Assembly: GCA_947499635.1 (NCBI GenBank)
Contig: CANMPD010000016.1
Span: 22,933-86,932, forward strand
Direction of reading: 5' to 3'
Length of the DNA: 64,000 nt
From: an uncultured Paracoccaceae bacterium
Lineage (GTDB): Bacteria; Pseudomonadota; Alphaproteobacteria; Rhodobacterales; Rhodobacteraceae
The position numbers and the translations under genes were made by a program. This document shows, piece after piece, positions 1 to 8,853 of the stretch (the first letter of the stretch is position 1; every line of letters starts with the position of its first letter). The notes beneath the pieces are model-generated. The model made no database searches. It had not been told where the DNA came from and saw only the letters and a program-made list of their open reading frames with translations.

Positions 1-531
1 CACATAGGAGGGCGGCGGTTCACGACGGGCTTGCACATATTCTTGTAAGGCCGTCTTGGGGTCTCGAGCATCCTCATCCACGGCCCCGACACGATCACCC
101 CATAAGCGCAAAATCACTTCCTGCGCAGCGTCAAAGCCGCCATCGATGTAGACGGCTGCAATCACAGCTTCGGTCGCATCCCCTAGCAATGCTAACTTTC
201 GTCGCCCACCTGACATCATCTCGGACCGGCCGAGCTTTAGTACAGAACCAACATCAATCTCACGTGCAACATCTGCGCAAGTTTCCTTCCGTACAAGTGC
301 ATTAAAACGCGGTGCCAGCTGTCCTTCGGTCGCTTGCTTATCGTGATCAAGCAAAGCTGTCGCCATCACAAGCCCAAGCACCCGATCCCCCAAAAACTCC
401 AGTCGTTGGTTGTCTTCGCGCGTGGGGGATGACACCGACGGATGCGTAAGCGCACGAATCAAGAGTTCGGGATCCTTAAACTCGTACCCCAAACGTGCTT
501 GAAAGCTTCGTGTGTCTTTGGATAACTTCAC
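1..531 (-). CDS. rnc: Ribonuclease III, 3' end cut by window edge
   Basis: Translating the minus strand from a GTG at 531 gives 177 residues with no stop before the window edge. They contain the RNase III signature [12 protein letters not shown] and a second conserved acidic motif ([16 protein letters not shown]). RNase III cleaves double-stranded RNA during rRNA processing and mRNA decay. Seen here are the whole nuclease domain and the beginning of the dsRNA-binding domain ([11 protein letters not shown]); family members are about 225 residues, so roughly 50 are missing. The GTG overlaps the TGA of lepB (GTGA), so the two genes are translationally coupled in the lepB-rnc order usual for alphaproteobacteria. 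Confidence 0.93.
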   Translation of the reverse strand, partial: MKLSKDTRSFQARLGYEFKDPELLIRALTHPSVSSPTREDNQRLEFLGDRVLGLVMATALLDHDKQATEGQLAPRFNALVRKETCADVAREIDVGSVLKLGRSEMMSGGRRKLALLGDATEAVIAAVYIDGGFDAAQEVILRLWGDRVGAVDEDARDPKTALQEYVQARREPPPSYV

Positions 532-1364
532 TCAACACCTTTGAAGAAGCGGTCACTACGCCAAGTCCAGAAGAACAACATCGAACGTCCCGCAGATGAG
601 AATACAATTCGGTCTGCTCGGCCAATTAGGTTCTCATAGGGTACATATCCAACACCGCCAACAGATTGCGCAACACGGCTATCAGTTGAATTATCGCGAT
701 TATCACCCATGAAGAAATAATGCCCATCAGGGACATGGTAGATCCCGGTGTTGTCGGACCCTTGATTACGGATGTTGATAATCGCATGTGAAACGCCACC
801 CGGCAATGTCTCGATCTGGCGCGATTTTTCACAGACTCCGCCCGTTCCAACCGGCGCATTTTCACAAGCAGGTTCACGTCCAACCGGACCTTGCGGCGCT
901 TTCAGCTCTTCAAAAACGCTATCATCCTTTAGCTGAACGGCTGTACCGTTAATATAAAGCACGCCGGCCTTAACCTGAATTTTGTCACCAGGCAGCCCGA
1001 TCAACCGTTTGATAAAATCAACACCTGTTACAGGGTGACGGAACACAACCACATCACCACGCTCGGGTTCGCCACCAAAGATACGCGTATTGTCACCATC
1101 AATAAATCCGCAAACATCCTGCGCATCGATGTCAATGCCAACAAGGCCAAGGCGTACACTTGGACAAGACGCATACGAGTACCCATAGGCCATCTTGTTC
1201 ACGAACAAGAAATCACCAATTAGCAATGTTTCTTTCATCGAACCCGATGGAATCCAAAACGGCTGAAAAAACAAAGTGCGAAATACACCCGCAATTACAA
1301 GCGCCCAAACGATTGTTTTAATCGTTTCCCAAAAGGAATTTCCGGCAGTGGTCTGGCTCGCCAT
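528..1364 (-). CDS. lepB: Signal peptidase I
   Basis: This inner-membrane serine protease (278 residues) removes signal peptides from exported preproteins. One membrane segment (about residues 15-33) precedes the catalytic serine in PSGSMKETL (S42). The general-base lysine lies in [12 protein letters not shown] (K119), and the conserved [11 protein letters not shown] box is near the C-terminus. A Cys-containing periplasmic insertion (around [14 protein letters not shown]) may form a disulphide loop, which is inferred from the paired cysteines. GGAGAG lies 7 bases before the ATG. The gene sits between acpS and rnc in a minus-strand operon. Confidence 0.96.
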   Translation of the reverse strand: MASQTTAGNSFWETIKTIVWALVIAGVFRTLFFQPFWIPSGSMKETLLIGDFLFVNKMAYGYSYASCPSVRLGLVGIDIDAQDVCGFIDGDNTRIFGGEPERGDVVVFRHPVTGVDFIKRLIGLPGDKIQVKAGVLYINGTAVQLKDDSVFEELKAPQGPVGREPACENAPVGTGGVCEKSRQIETLPGGVSHAIINIRNQGSDNTGIYHVPDGHYFFMGDNRDNSTDSRVAQSVGGVGYVPYENLIGRADRIVFSSAGRSMLFFWTWRSDRFFKGVE

Positions 1365-1423
1365 CAGGCTCTCCGGTCAATTATTATATGTTTCGCAGTA
1401 CATGCGGATATGCGCGGCACAAG

Positions 1424-1858
1424 TCAAGCTTCCGCCGATTGAGCGGCTAAAGACCGCACATCATTCGGTCGTGCTTCTATCACTACAAAAGCCTGTGCCC
1501 AAGGATGATCATCAGTCAATGTCACATGAATAACCGCTTCATGGCCAGGTGGCGTCATTTCATCCAACCGCTCTTTCGCCCATCCCGTTACGGTCATCAC
1601 CGGCTGTCCGGTTTTTAAATTTGAAACCGCCATATCTTTCCAGGAAATACCCATAGCGATTCCTGTGCCAAGCGCCTTTGAGCAAGCTTCTTTCGCAGCC
1701 CACCGTTTGGCATATGTCCCGGCAACATCTCGCCGCGCTTCGGCTTTTGCACGCTCCTGCTCTGTAAAAACACGTTGCTTGAAACGGTCACCAAATCGAT
1801 CAAGTGTTCCTTGTATTCGTTCAATATTTGCCAAATCGCTGCCCAGACCGAGGATCAC
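1424..1858 (-). CDS. acpS: Holo-[acyl-carrier-protein] synthase
   Basis: AcpS transfers 4'-phosphopantetheine from CoA to apo-ACP, activating fatty-acid synthesis. The family motifs are visible: [12 protein letters not shown] near the N-terminus (Mg-binding Asp) and [15 protein letters not shown] in the middle (catalytic Glu). A longer reading frame opens at 1888, but it overlaps the upstream gene. The GTG at 1858 gives the usual N-terminus (start, then ILGLGSDL) and lies one base after the upstream TGA. The resulting 144-residue product is close to the family size of 120-140. The pdxJ-acpS-lepB order is typical of alphaproteobacteria. Confidence 0.93.
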   Translation of the reverse strand: MILGLGSDLANIERIQGTLDRFGDRFKQRVFTEQERAKAEARRDVAGTYAKRWAAKEACSKALGTGIAMGISWKDMAVSNLKTGQPVMTVTGWAKERLDEMTPPGHEAVIHVTLTDDHPWAQAFVVIEARPNDVRSLAAQSAEA

Positions 1859-1859
1859 G

Positions 1860-2282
1860 TCAACTGCCCTTACGCGCCGCAGCGGCATTACGATAGCCTT
1901 GCGTTAAAAAGATACGATTTGTGACCAACCAAAACACACAATATAATGCCAGAAAGCCTAGAAAGATAACGATGCTGCTCATCTGGATACCTGCACCTGA
2001 CAGAGCTCCGAACACTAAAAGCCCTAACAAAGCATTAAACCCCAAAGCCACCCCGGTCATTTGAGCCGCTGCAATCCAAGCAGCTTTACCAGCAGGGTAT
2101 TCGGCACCCTCGCGCGACAACTTATGGCCCTCGACCATTGCAGCCACCATAGCAGGTACAATCGGAATAAAAGACGTGGCCAGATCAATTGACGCGAGTT
2201 GACGTAAAAGCCCGATGATTATTGCCGCTGCCACCAAAACGGCGACATAATACATAGCGTACCGTTTGAGATTAACTGTCAT
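1860..2282 (-). CDS. Small membrane protein, ABZJ_00895-like
   Basis: This protein of about 140 residues has four predicted membrane segments (roughly residues 9-27, 35-52, 69-95 and 101-124) and a basic C-terminus ([10 protein letters not shown]). It resembles the uncharacterised ABZJ_00895 family often found between pdxJ and acpS in Rhodobacterales; no function is known. The frame opens at 2306 inside pdxJ, but the ATG at 2282, four bases after the pdxJ stop, gives the more natural start (MTVNLKRY). The context implies cotranscription with pdxJ and acpS. Confidence 0.7.
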   Translation of the reverse strand: MTVNLKRYAMYYVAVLVAAAIIIGLLRQLASIDLATSFIPIVPAMVAAMVEGHKLSREGAEYPAGKAAWIAAAQMTGVALGFNALLGLLVFGALSGAGIQMSSIVIFLGFLALYCVFWLVTNRIFLTQGYRNAAAARKGS

Positions 2283-2286
2283 CGCC

Positions 2287-3036
2287 TCAAACCTCACGTG
2301 CCGCATTCATAAGGCGGCGCATCTCTTGAATTGCAGGACCAAGGCCTCGGAATATGGCTTCTCCAACCAAAAAGTGACCAATATTAAGTTCCTTGATTTC
2401 CTTTAATGCCGCGATGGAGTGAACGGTATCATAGCTCAAGCCGTGACCTGCATGGACTTCAAGTCCTAAATCGTAGGCAAAACGTGCCATGTTTTTCAGT
2501 GATACAAGTTCTTGCTCTCGCGCTGCGACATCACCGTCGGCATGATAATCACAATACGCACCAGTGTGCAGTTCGATTACATCTGCACCGATACGCTGTG
2601 TCGCTTCAATTTGCTGTTGATCAGCTGCAACGAACATAGACACACGACACCCAGCTTCGCGCAATGGTGCAATAAACCGTTTCAGTCTGTCTTCCTCTTG
2701 GATGACATCCAATCCGCCTTCTGTGGTACGCTCTTCGCGTTTTTCAGGCACAATACACACAGCATGCGGTTTGTGGCGCAATGCAATATCTTGCATTTCC
2801 TGCGTCGCCGCCATTTCAAAATTCAACGGTACTTTTAACGCACTCATCAAACCTTCAATATCTGCATCTGTGATATGGCGACGGTCTTCGCGTAGATGCG
2901 CTGTAATACCATCGGCGCCAACCTGCTCTGCCAACTGTGCTGCGCGAATGGGGCAGGGATAAGCACCACCGCGCGCGTTTCTCACGGTTGCGACGTGGTC
3001 AATATTGACTCCAAGACGAAGAGAATGATCGGCCAT
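2287..3036 (-). CDS. pdxJ: Pyridoxine 5'-phosphate synthase
   Basis: PdxJ condenses 1-deoxyxylulose 5-phosphate with 3-amino-2-oxopropyl phosphate in the last ring-closing step of vitamin B6 synthesis. The TIM-barrel protein shows LGVNIDHVATVRNARGG at the N-terminus, PLNFEMAAT, CIVPEKREERTTEGGLD and the C-terminal phosphate loop FLVGEAIFRG. The frame opens at 3057, but the ATG at 3036 has GGAGG about ten bases upstream and matches the family N-terminus, giving 249 residues. Its substrate DXP is made by dxs, also present in this window near 54 kb. Confidence 0.96.
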   Translation of the reverse strand: MADHSLRLGVNIDHVATVRNARGGAYPCPIRAAQLAEQVGADGITAHLREDRRHITDADIEGLMSALKVPLNFEMAATQEMQDIALRHKPHAVCIVPEKREERTTEGGLDVIQEEDRLKRFIAPLREAGCRVSMFVAADQQQIEATQRIGADVIELHTGAYCDYHADGDVAAREQELVSLKNMARFAYDLGLEVHAGHGLSYDTVHSIAALKEIKELNIGHFLVGEAIFRGLGPAIQEMRRLMNAAREV

Positions 3037-3122
3037 TGCAAGAGCCTCCATTAACAAGATTTCATGCGTACCCTAATTAGAGTTTCACGCGAGACAAGGC
3101 CGGAATTGTACCAATCATAGCC

Positions 3123-3815
3123 CTAGTCAATCTGACTTTTCGGGGGCGACTGCGATATATGTTTAGGAGGATGAGGACTGTTCACAGCCTCGTACTCCGC
3201 GCGCTGACGTATCGCCTCAAATTTGGCCTTAATTTTATCGCGCCGTCGTTTCTGATACGCGTAGATTAGAGGCAAGATTATCAAATACCCTATGGTTGCA
3301 ACGACAATGCCGGGCAATATGCCCCCGATAAGATATGGTAAAAAAACATCCTGGTAGAAAACGTACAGATCACTCCAGTCTGCGTGACCTGCTGTGAACA
3401 ACGTTCTGAAATTAAACCACAGACTCTCGGCAGCTTCTGTAAACATTTCTCCGACAGCATGATGTCGGCTATCTCGATCCATCCCCAGTATCGCATAGCC
3501 TGTGCGCATCGATATGGTTCCGATGAACACAAAAGTCAGCGGGTTACCGAAAAATGTCGACATGAGTGCTGCCAGAACGTTCCCACGCAACAATATGGCA
3601 ACAAGAGCTGCAACGAAAAAGTGCAATCCAAACAAAGGGCTGAAAGATGTAAAAATGCCTGCCCAAATTCCACGAGCAATGCGGTCAGGTGTATCGGGCA
3701 AGCGTCGAATTCGATGCTTTACATAAAGCGCACCACGCGCCCACCCTCCACGGGGCCAAAAAAAATCTGAGACGACACGCAACCAAGAGCGTTTGTCTCG
3801 ACGCCTGAAAATCAC
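3123..3815 (-). CDS. DUF2062 membrane protein
   Basis: This integral membrane protein of the DUF2062 family has no established function. The domain is recognisable from the Gly/Phe-rich stretch after RIARGIWAGIFTSFSP, the FFGNPLTF motif and a long hydrophobic C-terminal segment ending in a basic tail (YQKRRRDKIKAK). Three to four membrane helices are apparent. The frame is open to a TTG at 3833, but the GTG at 3815 has GGGAG six bases upstream and is preferred, giving about 230 residues. It lies between rsh and pdxJ in the same direction, as is usual in Rhodobacterales. Confidence 0.85.
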   Translation of the reverse strand: MIFRRRDKRSWLRVVSDFFWPRGGWARGALYVKHRIRRLPDTPDRIARGIWAGIFTSFSPLFGLHFFVAALVAILLRGNVLAALMSTFFGNPLTFVFIGTISMRTGYAILGMDRDSRHHAVGEMFTEAAESLWFNFRTLFTAGHADWSDLYVFYQDVFLPYLIGGILPGIVVATIGYLIILPLIYAYQKRRRDKIKAKFEAIRQRAEYEAVNSPHPPKHISQSPPKSQID

Positions 3816-3857
3816 AACCAGCTCCCATTTCAAGTACTTTAAACTACAGCGAGCTTG

Positions 3858-5978
3858 CTAAGAAGCAGCACTTTTGTCTCGGTAGCGAGTAACTGCAGCC
3901 ACATCACTTTCTGCCTCAAGCATGAGAATCAAAGAATGTAACTGCCCCACATCACGCATTTCGACATTGATCATCAAGCGGTAAAAGTCTGGTTTGCGAT
4001 CAACAAATTCGAGATTAGAAATATTGGCCTTTTTTTCACCAATCAACGTACACACGCGCCCTAAAACACCGGCGTCATTTCCAATGGTCAGCTCAAGTGT
4101 CGTACCATAGGCTGCCGGATGTGTACCAGAATGCCAGTGCACATCGACCCAACGATCCAGCTGATCCTCATAGTCGATCAACTTGGCACAATCGGCTGCG
4201 TGGACTTCAACCCCTTTGCCTCTTGACGTGATACCAATGATACGCTGCCCAGGAAGGGGTTCGCAACATGCCGCGCGATAAAAGCTCTGGCCCGGTTCAA
4301 GGCCAATCACTGCACGGCGAGGCGAGATTTCATCGCCCTCTTGCGGGACGAGTTCTGGATATACCGCCTGCACCACATCATGCGCGGTGATAACGGCTGC
4401 GCCTAAACGCGCAAGAAGCTCATGTACATCACTAAGACGTAAAGCCCTTGCAGCCGTTTCAAGTGCTTTATCGGTTGCTTTCTTTTGAACATGTTCAAAC
4501 GCGGATCGGGCAAGTTCCTGCCCAAGCTTTACAAAACGCGCACGATCAGCTTCACGCAGAGCACGTCGGATCGCGGTTCGCGCTTTCCCTGTTTTCGCAA
4601 TTTCAAGCCAGCTCACCTGCGGCGTTTGCCCCTCGGCGGTGATAATTTCAACCGATTGCCCATTCCGCAACCGTGTCCATAACGGCACACGGATACCATC
4701 GACTTTTGCGCCAACACAGGCATGTCCGATACGTGTATGGATCGCATAGGCAAAATCGATCGGAGTTGCCCCTTTAGGCAAATTTGTTACATCCCCTTTG
4801 GGCGTAAAACAAAACACCTGATCCGAGTACATCTCAAGCTTAACCGCTTCGAGAAATTCATCATGATCCTCTTCCGCATCAAACTGCTCAGTCAGCGAGG
4901 CAATCCATTTGGCAGGATCAACAGCAAAAGGATTTTCAGTACGTACCCCATCGCGATACGACCAATGCGCAGCCACACCAGATTCCGCAACGTCATGCAT
5001 TTGGCGTGTCCGAATTTGGACTTCTACACGCTTTCCATCACGCCCAGATACGGTTGTGTGAATTGATCGATAACCATTTGCTTTGGGTTGACTGATGTAA
5101 TCTTTAAAACGCCCAGGCACGGCCCGCCAACGTTGGTGAATCACCCCTAACGTACGATAAGCATCCTCTTCGCTCGTCGTAATGACACGGAATCCATATA
5201 TGTCGGATAGACGCGAAAACCCCTGATCTTTCTCCTGCATTTTACGCCAGATCGAATATGGTTTTTTAGCACGTCCAAAAACTTCAGCTTCAAGGCCAGC
5301 CTTATCAAATTCAACGCGCATATCACCTGTAATACGGTGGATCACATCACCTGTTTCACGCTGTAATGTCACAAAGCGGCGAATGATAGATTGACGACCT
5401 TCTGGATTCAGCACTTTAAATGCGAGATCCTCAAGCTCTTCGCGCATCCATTGCATACCCATCCGCCCCGCAAGCGGTGCATAGATATCCATGGTTTCGC
5501 GGGCTTTGATCGCTTGCTTTTCCGGACGCATAGCCCGAATCGTGCGCATATTATGCAAACGATCGGCAAGTTTGACCAAAATCACCCGCAGATCTTTGGA
5601 CATTGCCATAAACAGCTTGCGGAAATTCTCGGCTTGCTTTGTTTCTCGTGACGAAAGTTGGAGATTGGTAAGTTTGGTTACACCATCAACAAGCATGGCA
5701 ACTTCTTCACCAAAACGTCGACCAACCTCTTCATAAGAAGCTTTAGTGTCTTCGATAGTGTCATGCAGCAGTGCGGTAATTATCGTCGCATCATCCAACC
5801 GCTGTTCTGTCAAAATAGCCGCAACAGCGATAGGGTGCGTAAAATAAGGCTCGCCAGAATGGCGAAATTGCCCTTCGTGCATATCCATTCCAAATGCATA
5901 TGCATCCCTTAAGCGATCTTCATTCGCTTTAGGATTATAGTCACGGACCAATTTTACGAGATCATCGACAGATGTCAT
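3858..5978 (-). CDS. rsh: Bifunctional (p)ppGpp synthetase/hydrolase (RelA/SpoT)
   Basis: This is a full-length 706-residue RelA/SpoT homologue that makes and degrades the alarmone (p)ppGpp. The HD hydrolase domain (residues about 25-180) keeps the metal-binding HDTIEDT motif (H72, D73), so hydrolase activity is expected. The synthetase domain (about 235-350) has RVEVQIRT and the following conserved region. A TGS domain (DQVFCFTPKGDV) and a C-terminal ACT domain (about 630-700) complete the regulatory half. As the only RelA/SpoT homologue seen here, it is probably the single bifunctional Rsh typical of alphaproteobacteria. It follows rpoZ on the minus strand, as in many proteobacteria. Confidence 0.96.
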   Translation of the reverse strand: MTSVDDLVKLVRDYNPKANEDRLRDAYAFGMDMHEGQFRHSGEPYFTHPIAVAAILTEQRLDDATIITALLHDTIEDTKASYEEVGRRFGEEVAMLVDGVTKLTNLQLSSRETKQAENFRKLFMAMSKDLRVILVKLADRLHNMRTIRAMRPEKQAIKARETMDIYAPLAGRMGMQWMREELEDLAFKVLNPEGRQSIIRRFVTLQRETGDVIHRITGDMRVEFDKAGLEAEVFGRAKKPYSIWRKMQEKDQGFSRLSDIYGFRVITTSEEDAYRTLGVIHQRWRAVPGRFKDYISQPKANGYRSIHTTVSGRDGKRVEVQIRTRQMHDVAESGVAAHWSYRDGVRTENPFAVDPAKWIASLTEQFDAEEDHDEFLEAVKLEMYSDQVFCFTPKGDVTNLPKGATPIDFAYAIHTRIGHACVGAKVDGIRVPLWTRLRNGQSVEIITAEGQTPQVSWLEIAKTGKARTAIRRALREADRARFVKLGQELARSAFEHVQKKATDKALETAARALRLSDVHELLARLGAAVITAHDVVQAVYPELVPQEGDEISPRRAVIGLEPGQSFYRAACCEPLPGQRIIGITSRGKGVEVHAADCAKLIDYEDQLDRWVDVHWHSGTHPAAYGTTLELTIGNDAGVLGRVCTLIGEKKANISNLEFVDRKPDFYRLMINVEMRDVGQLHSLILMLEAESDVAAVTRYRDKSAAS

Positions 5979-6015
5979 ATTTGGCCCGCTACTATCTTAA
6001 AAATTTCCAGAGACG

Positions 6016-6369
6016 TTATCCTTGCCCCTGAGCTTCCATAAGTGCGCGCAGAAGTTTTTCTTCAGACATATCATCTTCTGCTGGTTTGTCAGCTTCACCG
6101 CCCATTAGCAATGCCATAGAGTCTTCTTCTGGCTCATCAACTTCGATCTGAGTTTGATGGCTTTCGATGAGGCGCTCACGCAGAGAGTCTGCACTCTGAG
6201 TTTCCTCAGCAATTTCGCGCAATGAAACAACAGGGTTTTTATCATTATCGCGGTCAATTGTTAGCTCACCACCAGCTGCAATTTCGCGTGCACGATGTGC
6301 GGCGAGCATTACCAACTCAAACCGGTTGGGAACCTTATCAACGCAATCTTCAACCGTGACGCGGGCCAT
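6016..6369 (-). CDS. rpoZ: RNA polymerase omega subunit
   Basis: The omega subunit (117 residues) helps fold and assemble the beta' subunit. The N-terminus [20 protein letters not shown] and the AAHRAREIA helix are the family hallmarks. The C-terminal half is acidic and looks disordered, as in other alphaproteobacteria. GGAGAG precedes the ATG by about eight bases. It lies directly upstream of rsh; in E. coli omega is part of the ppGpp site on RNA polymerase, so the pairing is functionally coherent. Confidence 0.95.
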   Translation of the reverse strand: MARVTVEDCVDKVPNRFELVMLAAHRAREIAAGGELTIDRDNDKNPVVSLREIAEETQSADSLRERLIESHQTQIEVDEPEEDSMALLMGGEADKPAEDDMSEEKLLRALMEAQGQG

Positions 6370-6461
6370 AGGCGACTCTCCAATAGATTTTCCACTTTAG
6401 AAGGGTTCTCAATACGCCGAAATATACCGTTTGACAAGCACATGCCTACAAAAACACATCA

Positions 6462-7043
6462 TCAAAGTGGTTTAATCTCCCGCAAATCCGTCTCTGACAG
6501 CGACGCATGAAGTTCGGTCACCGTTTGACCTAAAACCGGATGCCGCCAATTCGGTGCAACATCCAGTAAAGGAGCCAATACAAACGCACGATCCTGAAGC
6601 CTTGGATGAGGTAGAATCAGCCCCTGCGGTGCCTGCTCGTGTTGCGCCTCTGCGGGTAAGTTCAACCAATGCTCATAGGTCTCCAGATCAGGAAAAACCG
6701 CTTCTTCGAATGCAATTAAGTCCAAATCCAGGGTCCGCCCCCCCCAACGCGCGTCACGCCTGCGTAAAAAACGCAACTCGATCTGATGTAATCGTTTTAG
6801 AATTTCTTCTGCCGGTATATCACACCGAAACGACACCACAGCATTCACATAGTCAGGGCCCGCACCTGCTGGGAAACATGGAGTCTCAAAAAACCTTGAT
6901 ATTGCAACTACATACAGACCCTCACTTGCAAAATCCGCAATAGCGGCAGCCAGTGTATCCAGAGGAGATGCTTCGCCTCGATGTAAATTTCCACCAAGCG
7001 CGCAATGGGAAAGTTTCTGATTTCGCGTCACTTTTGACATCAT
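6462..7043 (-). CDS. folK: 2-amino-4-hydroxy-6-hydroxymethyldihydropteridine diphosphokinase
   Basis: FolK (HPPK) transfers pyrophosphate from ATP to 6-hydroxymethyl-dihydropterin in folate synthesis. Motifs seen are ALGGNL near the N-terminus, RFFETPCFPAGAGPDYVNAV, the catalytic RWGGRTLDLDLIAF and LILPHPRLQDRAFVLAPL. At 193 residues it is slightly longer than E. coli HPPK (159). The start is ATGATG at 7043; either ATG could be used. It is divergent from the NYN-domain gene with a 128-bp shared upstream region. Confidence 0.93.
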   Translation of the reverse strand: MMSKVTRNQKLSHCALGGNLHRGEASPLDTLAAAIADFASEGLYVVAISRFFETPCFPAGAGPDYVNAVVSFRCDIPAEEILKRLHQIELRFLRRRDARWGGRTLDLDLIAFEEAVFPDLETYEHWLNLPAEAQHEQAPQGLILPHPRLQDRAFVLAPLLDVAPNWRHPVLGQTVTELHASLSETDLREIKPL

Positions 7044-7171
7044 TTCGTTATTATCGCCACCTTGCAGCGTTGATTAAAAACTTTAGAATGAATCTAACCG
7101 GTATGCTAAAGGCATATACAATTCACTCACGAAACACCTGGTTGCCGGTCAGACCAGAAGGGTAATTTTTT

Positions 7172-7732
7172 ATGTTTTATAAAGACGAACGGCTTGCGCT
7201 GTTCATTGATGGCTCCAATCTATATGCTGCCGCGAAGTCGTTAGGGTTTGATATTGATTACAAACTCCTAAGGCAAGAATTCATGCGCCGTGGAAAGCTG
7301 TTACGCGCTTTTTATTACACGGCTCTTTTAGAAAACGATGAGTATTCTCCGATTCGTCCCCTTGTTGATTGGCTACATTATAATGGCTACAATATGGTGA
7401 CAAAACCGGCCAAAGAATACACCGACAGCATGGGCCGCCGCAAAGTCAAAGGCAATATGGACATTGAGCTGTCCGTGGATGCGATGGAACTGGCCCCGCA
7501 TGTGGACCACATCGTCCTATTTTCCGGCGACGGTGACTTCCGTCCATTGCTGGCCAGTCTACAGCGACAAGGTGTGCGTGTTTCGGTAGTATCAACGATC
7601 CGCAGCCAACCTCCAATGATCTCAGATGAGTTGCGTCGACAAGCAGATAACTTTATCGAACTTGAAGAGCTGCGCGACGTTATTGGACGCCCTGCTCGGG
7701 AATACCCCGAAGACAGCCACGGCCAAGATTAA
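7172..7732 (+). CDS. NYN domain protein, LabA/DUF88 family
   Basis: This 186-residue protein has a PIN-like NYN fold. Conserved acidic positions occur in LFIDGSNLYAAA (N-terminus), GNMDIELSVDAM (middle) and LFSGDGDFRPLL, the layout expected of a metal-dependent RNase-like active site. In the wider family such proteins are putative RNA-processing enzymes, and cyanobacterial LabA affects circadian output. The exact substrate is unknown. AAGGG lies about ten bases before the ATG. It reads divergently from folK and in the same direction as ispH. Confidence 0.85.
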   Translation: MFYKDERLALFIDGSNLYAAAKSLGFDIDYKLLRQEFMRRGKLLRAFYYTALLENDEYSPIRPLVDWLHYNGYNMVTKPAKEYTDSMGRRKVKGNMDIELSVDAMELAPHVDHIVLFSGDGDFRPLLASLQRQGVRVSVVSTIRSQPPMISDELRRQADNFIELEELRDVIGRPAREYPEDSHGQD

Positions 7733-7749
7733 GCCGACAGAATATACAC

Positions 7750-7836
7750 GCTAAAAACAAAAATCCCAGCGCCACCACTCGGCCTGGGATTTGAGCGTCA
7801 CTTTCTCCGTAGAAATGACGACCCGGACTGGACCTA
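7750..7836 (-). ncRNA. Candidate small RNA upstream of ispH
   Basis: On the minus strand this intergenic stretch folds into two consecutive hairpins. The first pairs 7811-7819 with 7797-7806 (nine pairs, one bulged G, four-base loop). The second pairs 7784-7792 with 7761-7769 (nine perfect pairs) and is followed directly by a T-rich run on the minus strand (7754-7763), the layout of an intrinsic terminator. A plausible sigma-70 promoter lies just upstream, at 7843-7871. No open reading frame of note is present. It does not match any RNA family I can recognise. Both flanking genes are on the plus strand, so a minus-strand terminator here has no protein gene to serve. Confidence 0.4.
7754..7792 (-). 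terminator. Intrinsic terminator (minus strand)
   Basis: A nine-base-pair perfect stem (AAATCCCAG with CTGGGATTT) is followed on the minus strand by TTTTTGTTTTTAG. On the plus strand there is no T-run after the hairpin, so it is oriented to stop minus-strand transcription. Confidence 0.6.
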
Positions 7837-7842
7837 GGCCAC

Positions 7843-7871
7843 ATAAGACCTTAACTCTGCTATCAAGTCGA
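7843..7871 (-). promoter_or_regulatory. Possible sigma-70 promoter for the candidate small RNA
   Basis: Reading the minus strand, TCGACT (7871-7866, four of six matches to TTGACA) and TCTTAT (7848-7843, four of six to TATAAT) are separated by exactly 17 bases. Transcription would begin near 7836 and run into the two hairpins. The match is moderate and could be chance. Confidence 0.3.
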
Positions 7872-7888
7872 TTGTACAAGGCTCGTTT

Positions 7889-8851
7889 ATGTCCACTGCC
7901 AACACCCAACCTCCCCTAACCTTATACCTTGCAGCGCCTCGTGGATTTTGCGCAGGCGTTGACCGTGCAATCAAGATCGTAGAGATGGCTATCGAGAAAT
8001 GGGGCGCGCCGGTTTTTGTACGGCATGAAATTGTTCACAATAAATACGTGGTAGATGAATTGCGCGAAAAAGGCGCGATTTTCGTCGAAGAATTATCAGA
8101 TTGCCCCGATGATCGGCCCGTTATTTTTTCGGCTCATGGCGTACCTAAAGCCATTCCAGCCGCAGCCGAAGCCCGCGAAATGATCTATGTAGACGCAACC
8201 TGTCCATTGGTTTCCAAGGTTCATATCGAAGCTCAGCGCCATGCCGAAAGTGGCTTGCAGATGATCATGATTGGGCACAAAGGACACCCAGAAACCATTG
8301 GAACGATGGGACAGTTGCCTGATGGAGAGGTTTTACTTGTCGAAACCGTTGACGATGTCGCCAATGTCGATGTTCGCGACCCTGCGCATCTAGCCTTTGT
8401 CACCCAAACAACATTATCCGTGGACGATACCAAAGACATCGTTGCCGCATTGCAGGCCCGATTTCCCGCAATCATCGGCCCCCATAAAGAAGACATCTGC
8501 TACGCAACGACAAACCGACAAGAGGCGGTTAAAGCTGTTGCTCCAAAATCTGACGCGCTGTTGGTTGTCGGTGCACCCAATTCTTCGAACTCGCGCCGTT
8601 TGGTTGAGGTTGGCGCAAAAGCAGGTTGCAATTACGCCCAATTGGTCCAACGCGCCACCGACGTTGACTGGCGTGCACTCAAGGGAATCCGCTCAATCGC
8701 GATCACAGCTGGCGCCTCTGCACCCGAACTTTTGGTCAACGAAGTCATCGATGCTTTTCATGCACGCTATGACGTAACCGTCGAAATTGTAGAAACCGCC
8801 GTAGAACGCGTAGAATTCAAAGTTCCACGCGTTCTACGTATGCCTGCATAA
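7889..8851 (+). CDS. ispH: 4-hydroxy-3-methylbut-2-enyl diphosphate reductase
   Basis: IspH (LytB) carries out the last MEP-pathway step, reducing HMBPP to IPP and DMAPP with a [4Fe-4S] cluster. The three cluster cysteines are visible at C21 ([12 protein letters not shown]), C105 ([11 protein letters not shown]) and C204 ([11 protein letters not shown]). The conserved [12 protein letters not shown] and [13 protein letters not shown] stretches are also present. The product is 320 residues, the normal length. The start is the ATG at 7889 with AAGG nine bases upstream. The gene ends two bases before the convergent C-S lyase gene. Confidence 0.97.
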   Translation: MSTANTQPPLTLYLAAPRGFCAGVDRAIKIVEMAIEKWGAPVFVRHEIVHNKYVVDELREKGAIFVEELSDCPDDRPVIFSAHGVPKAIPAAAEAREMIYVDATCPLVSKVHIEAQRHAESGLQMIMIGHKGHPETIGTMGQLPDGEVLLVETVDDVANVDVRDPAHLAFVTQTTLSVDDTKDIVAALQARFPAIIGPHKEDICYATTNRQEAVKAVAPKSDALLVVGAPNSSNSRRLVEVGAKAGCNYAQLVQRATDVDWRALKGIRSIAITAGASAPELLVNEVIDAFHARYDVTVEIVETAVERVEFKVPRVLRMPA

Positions 8852-8853
8852 AT

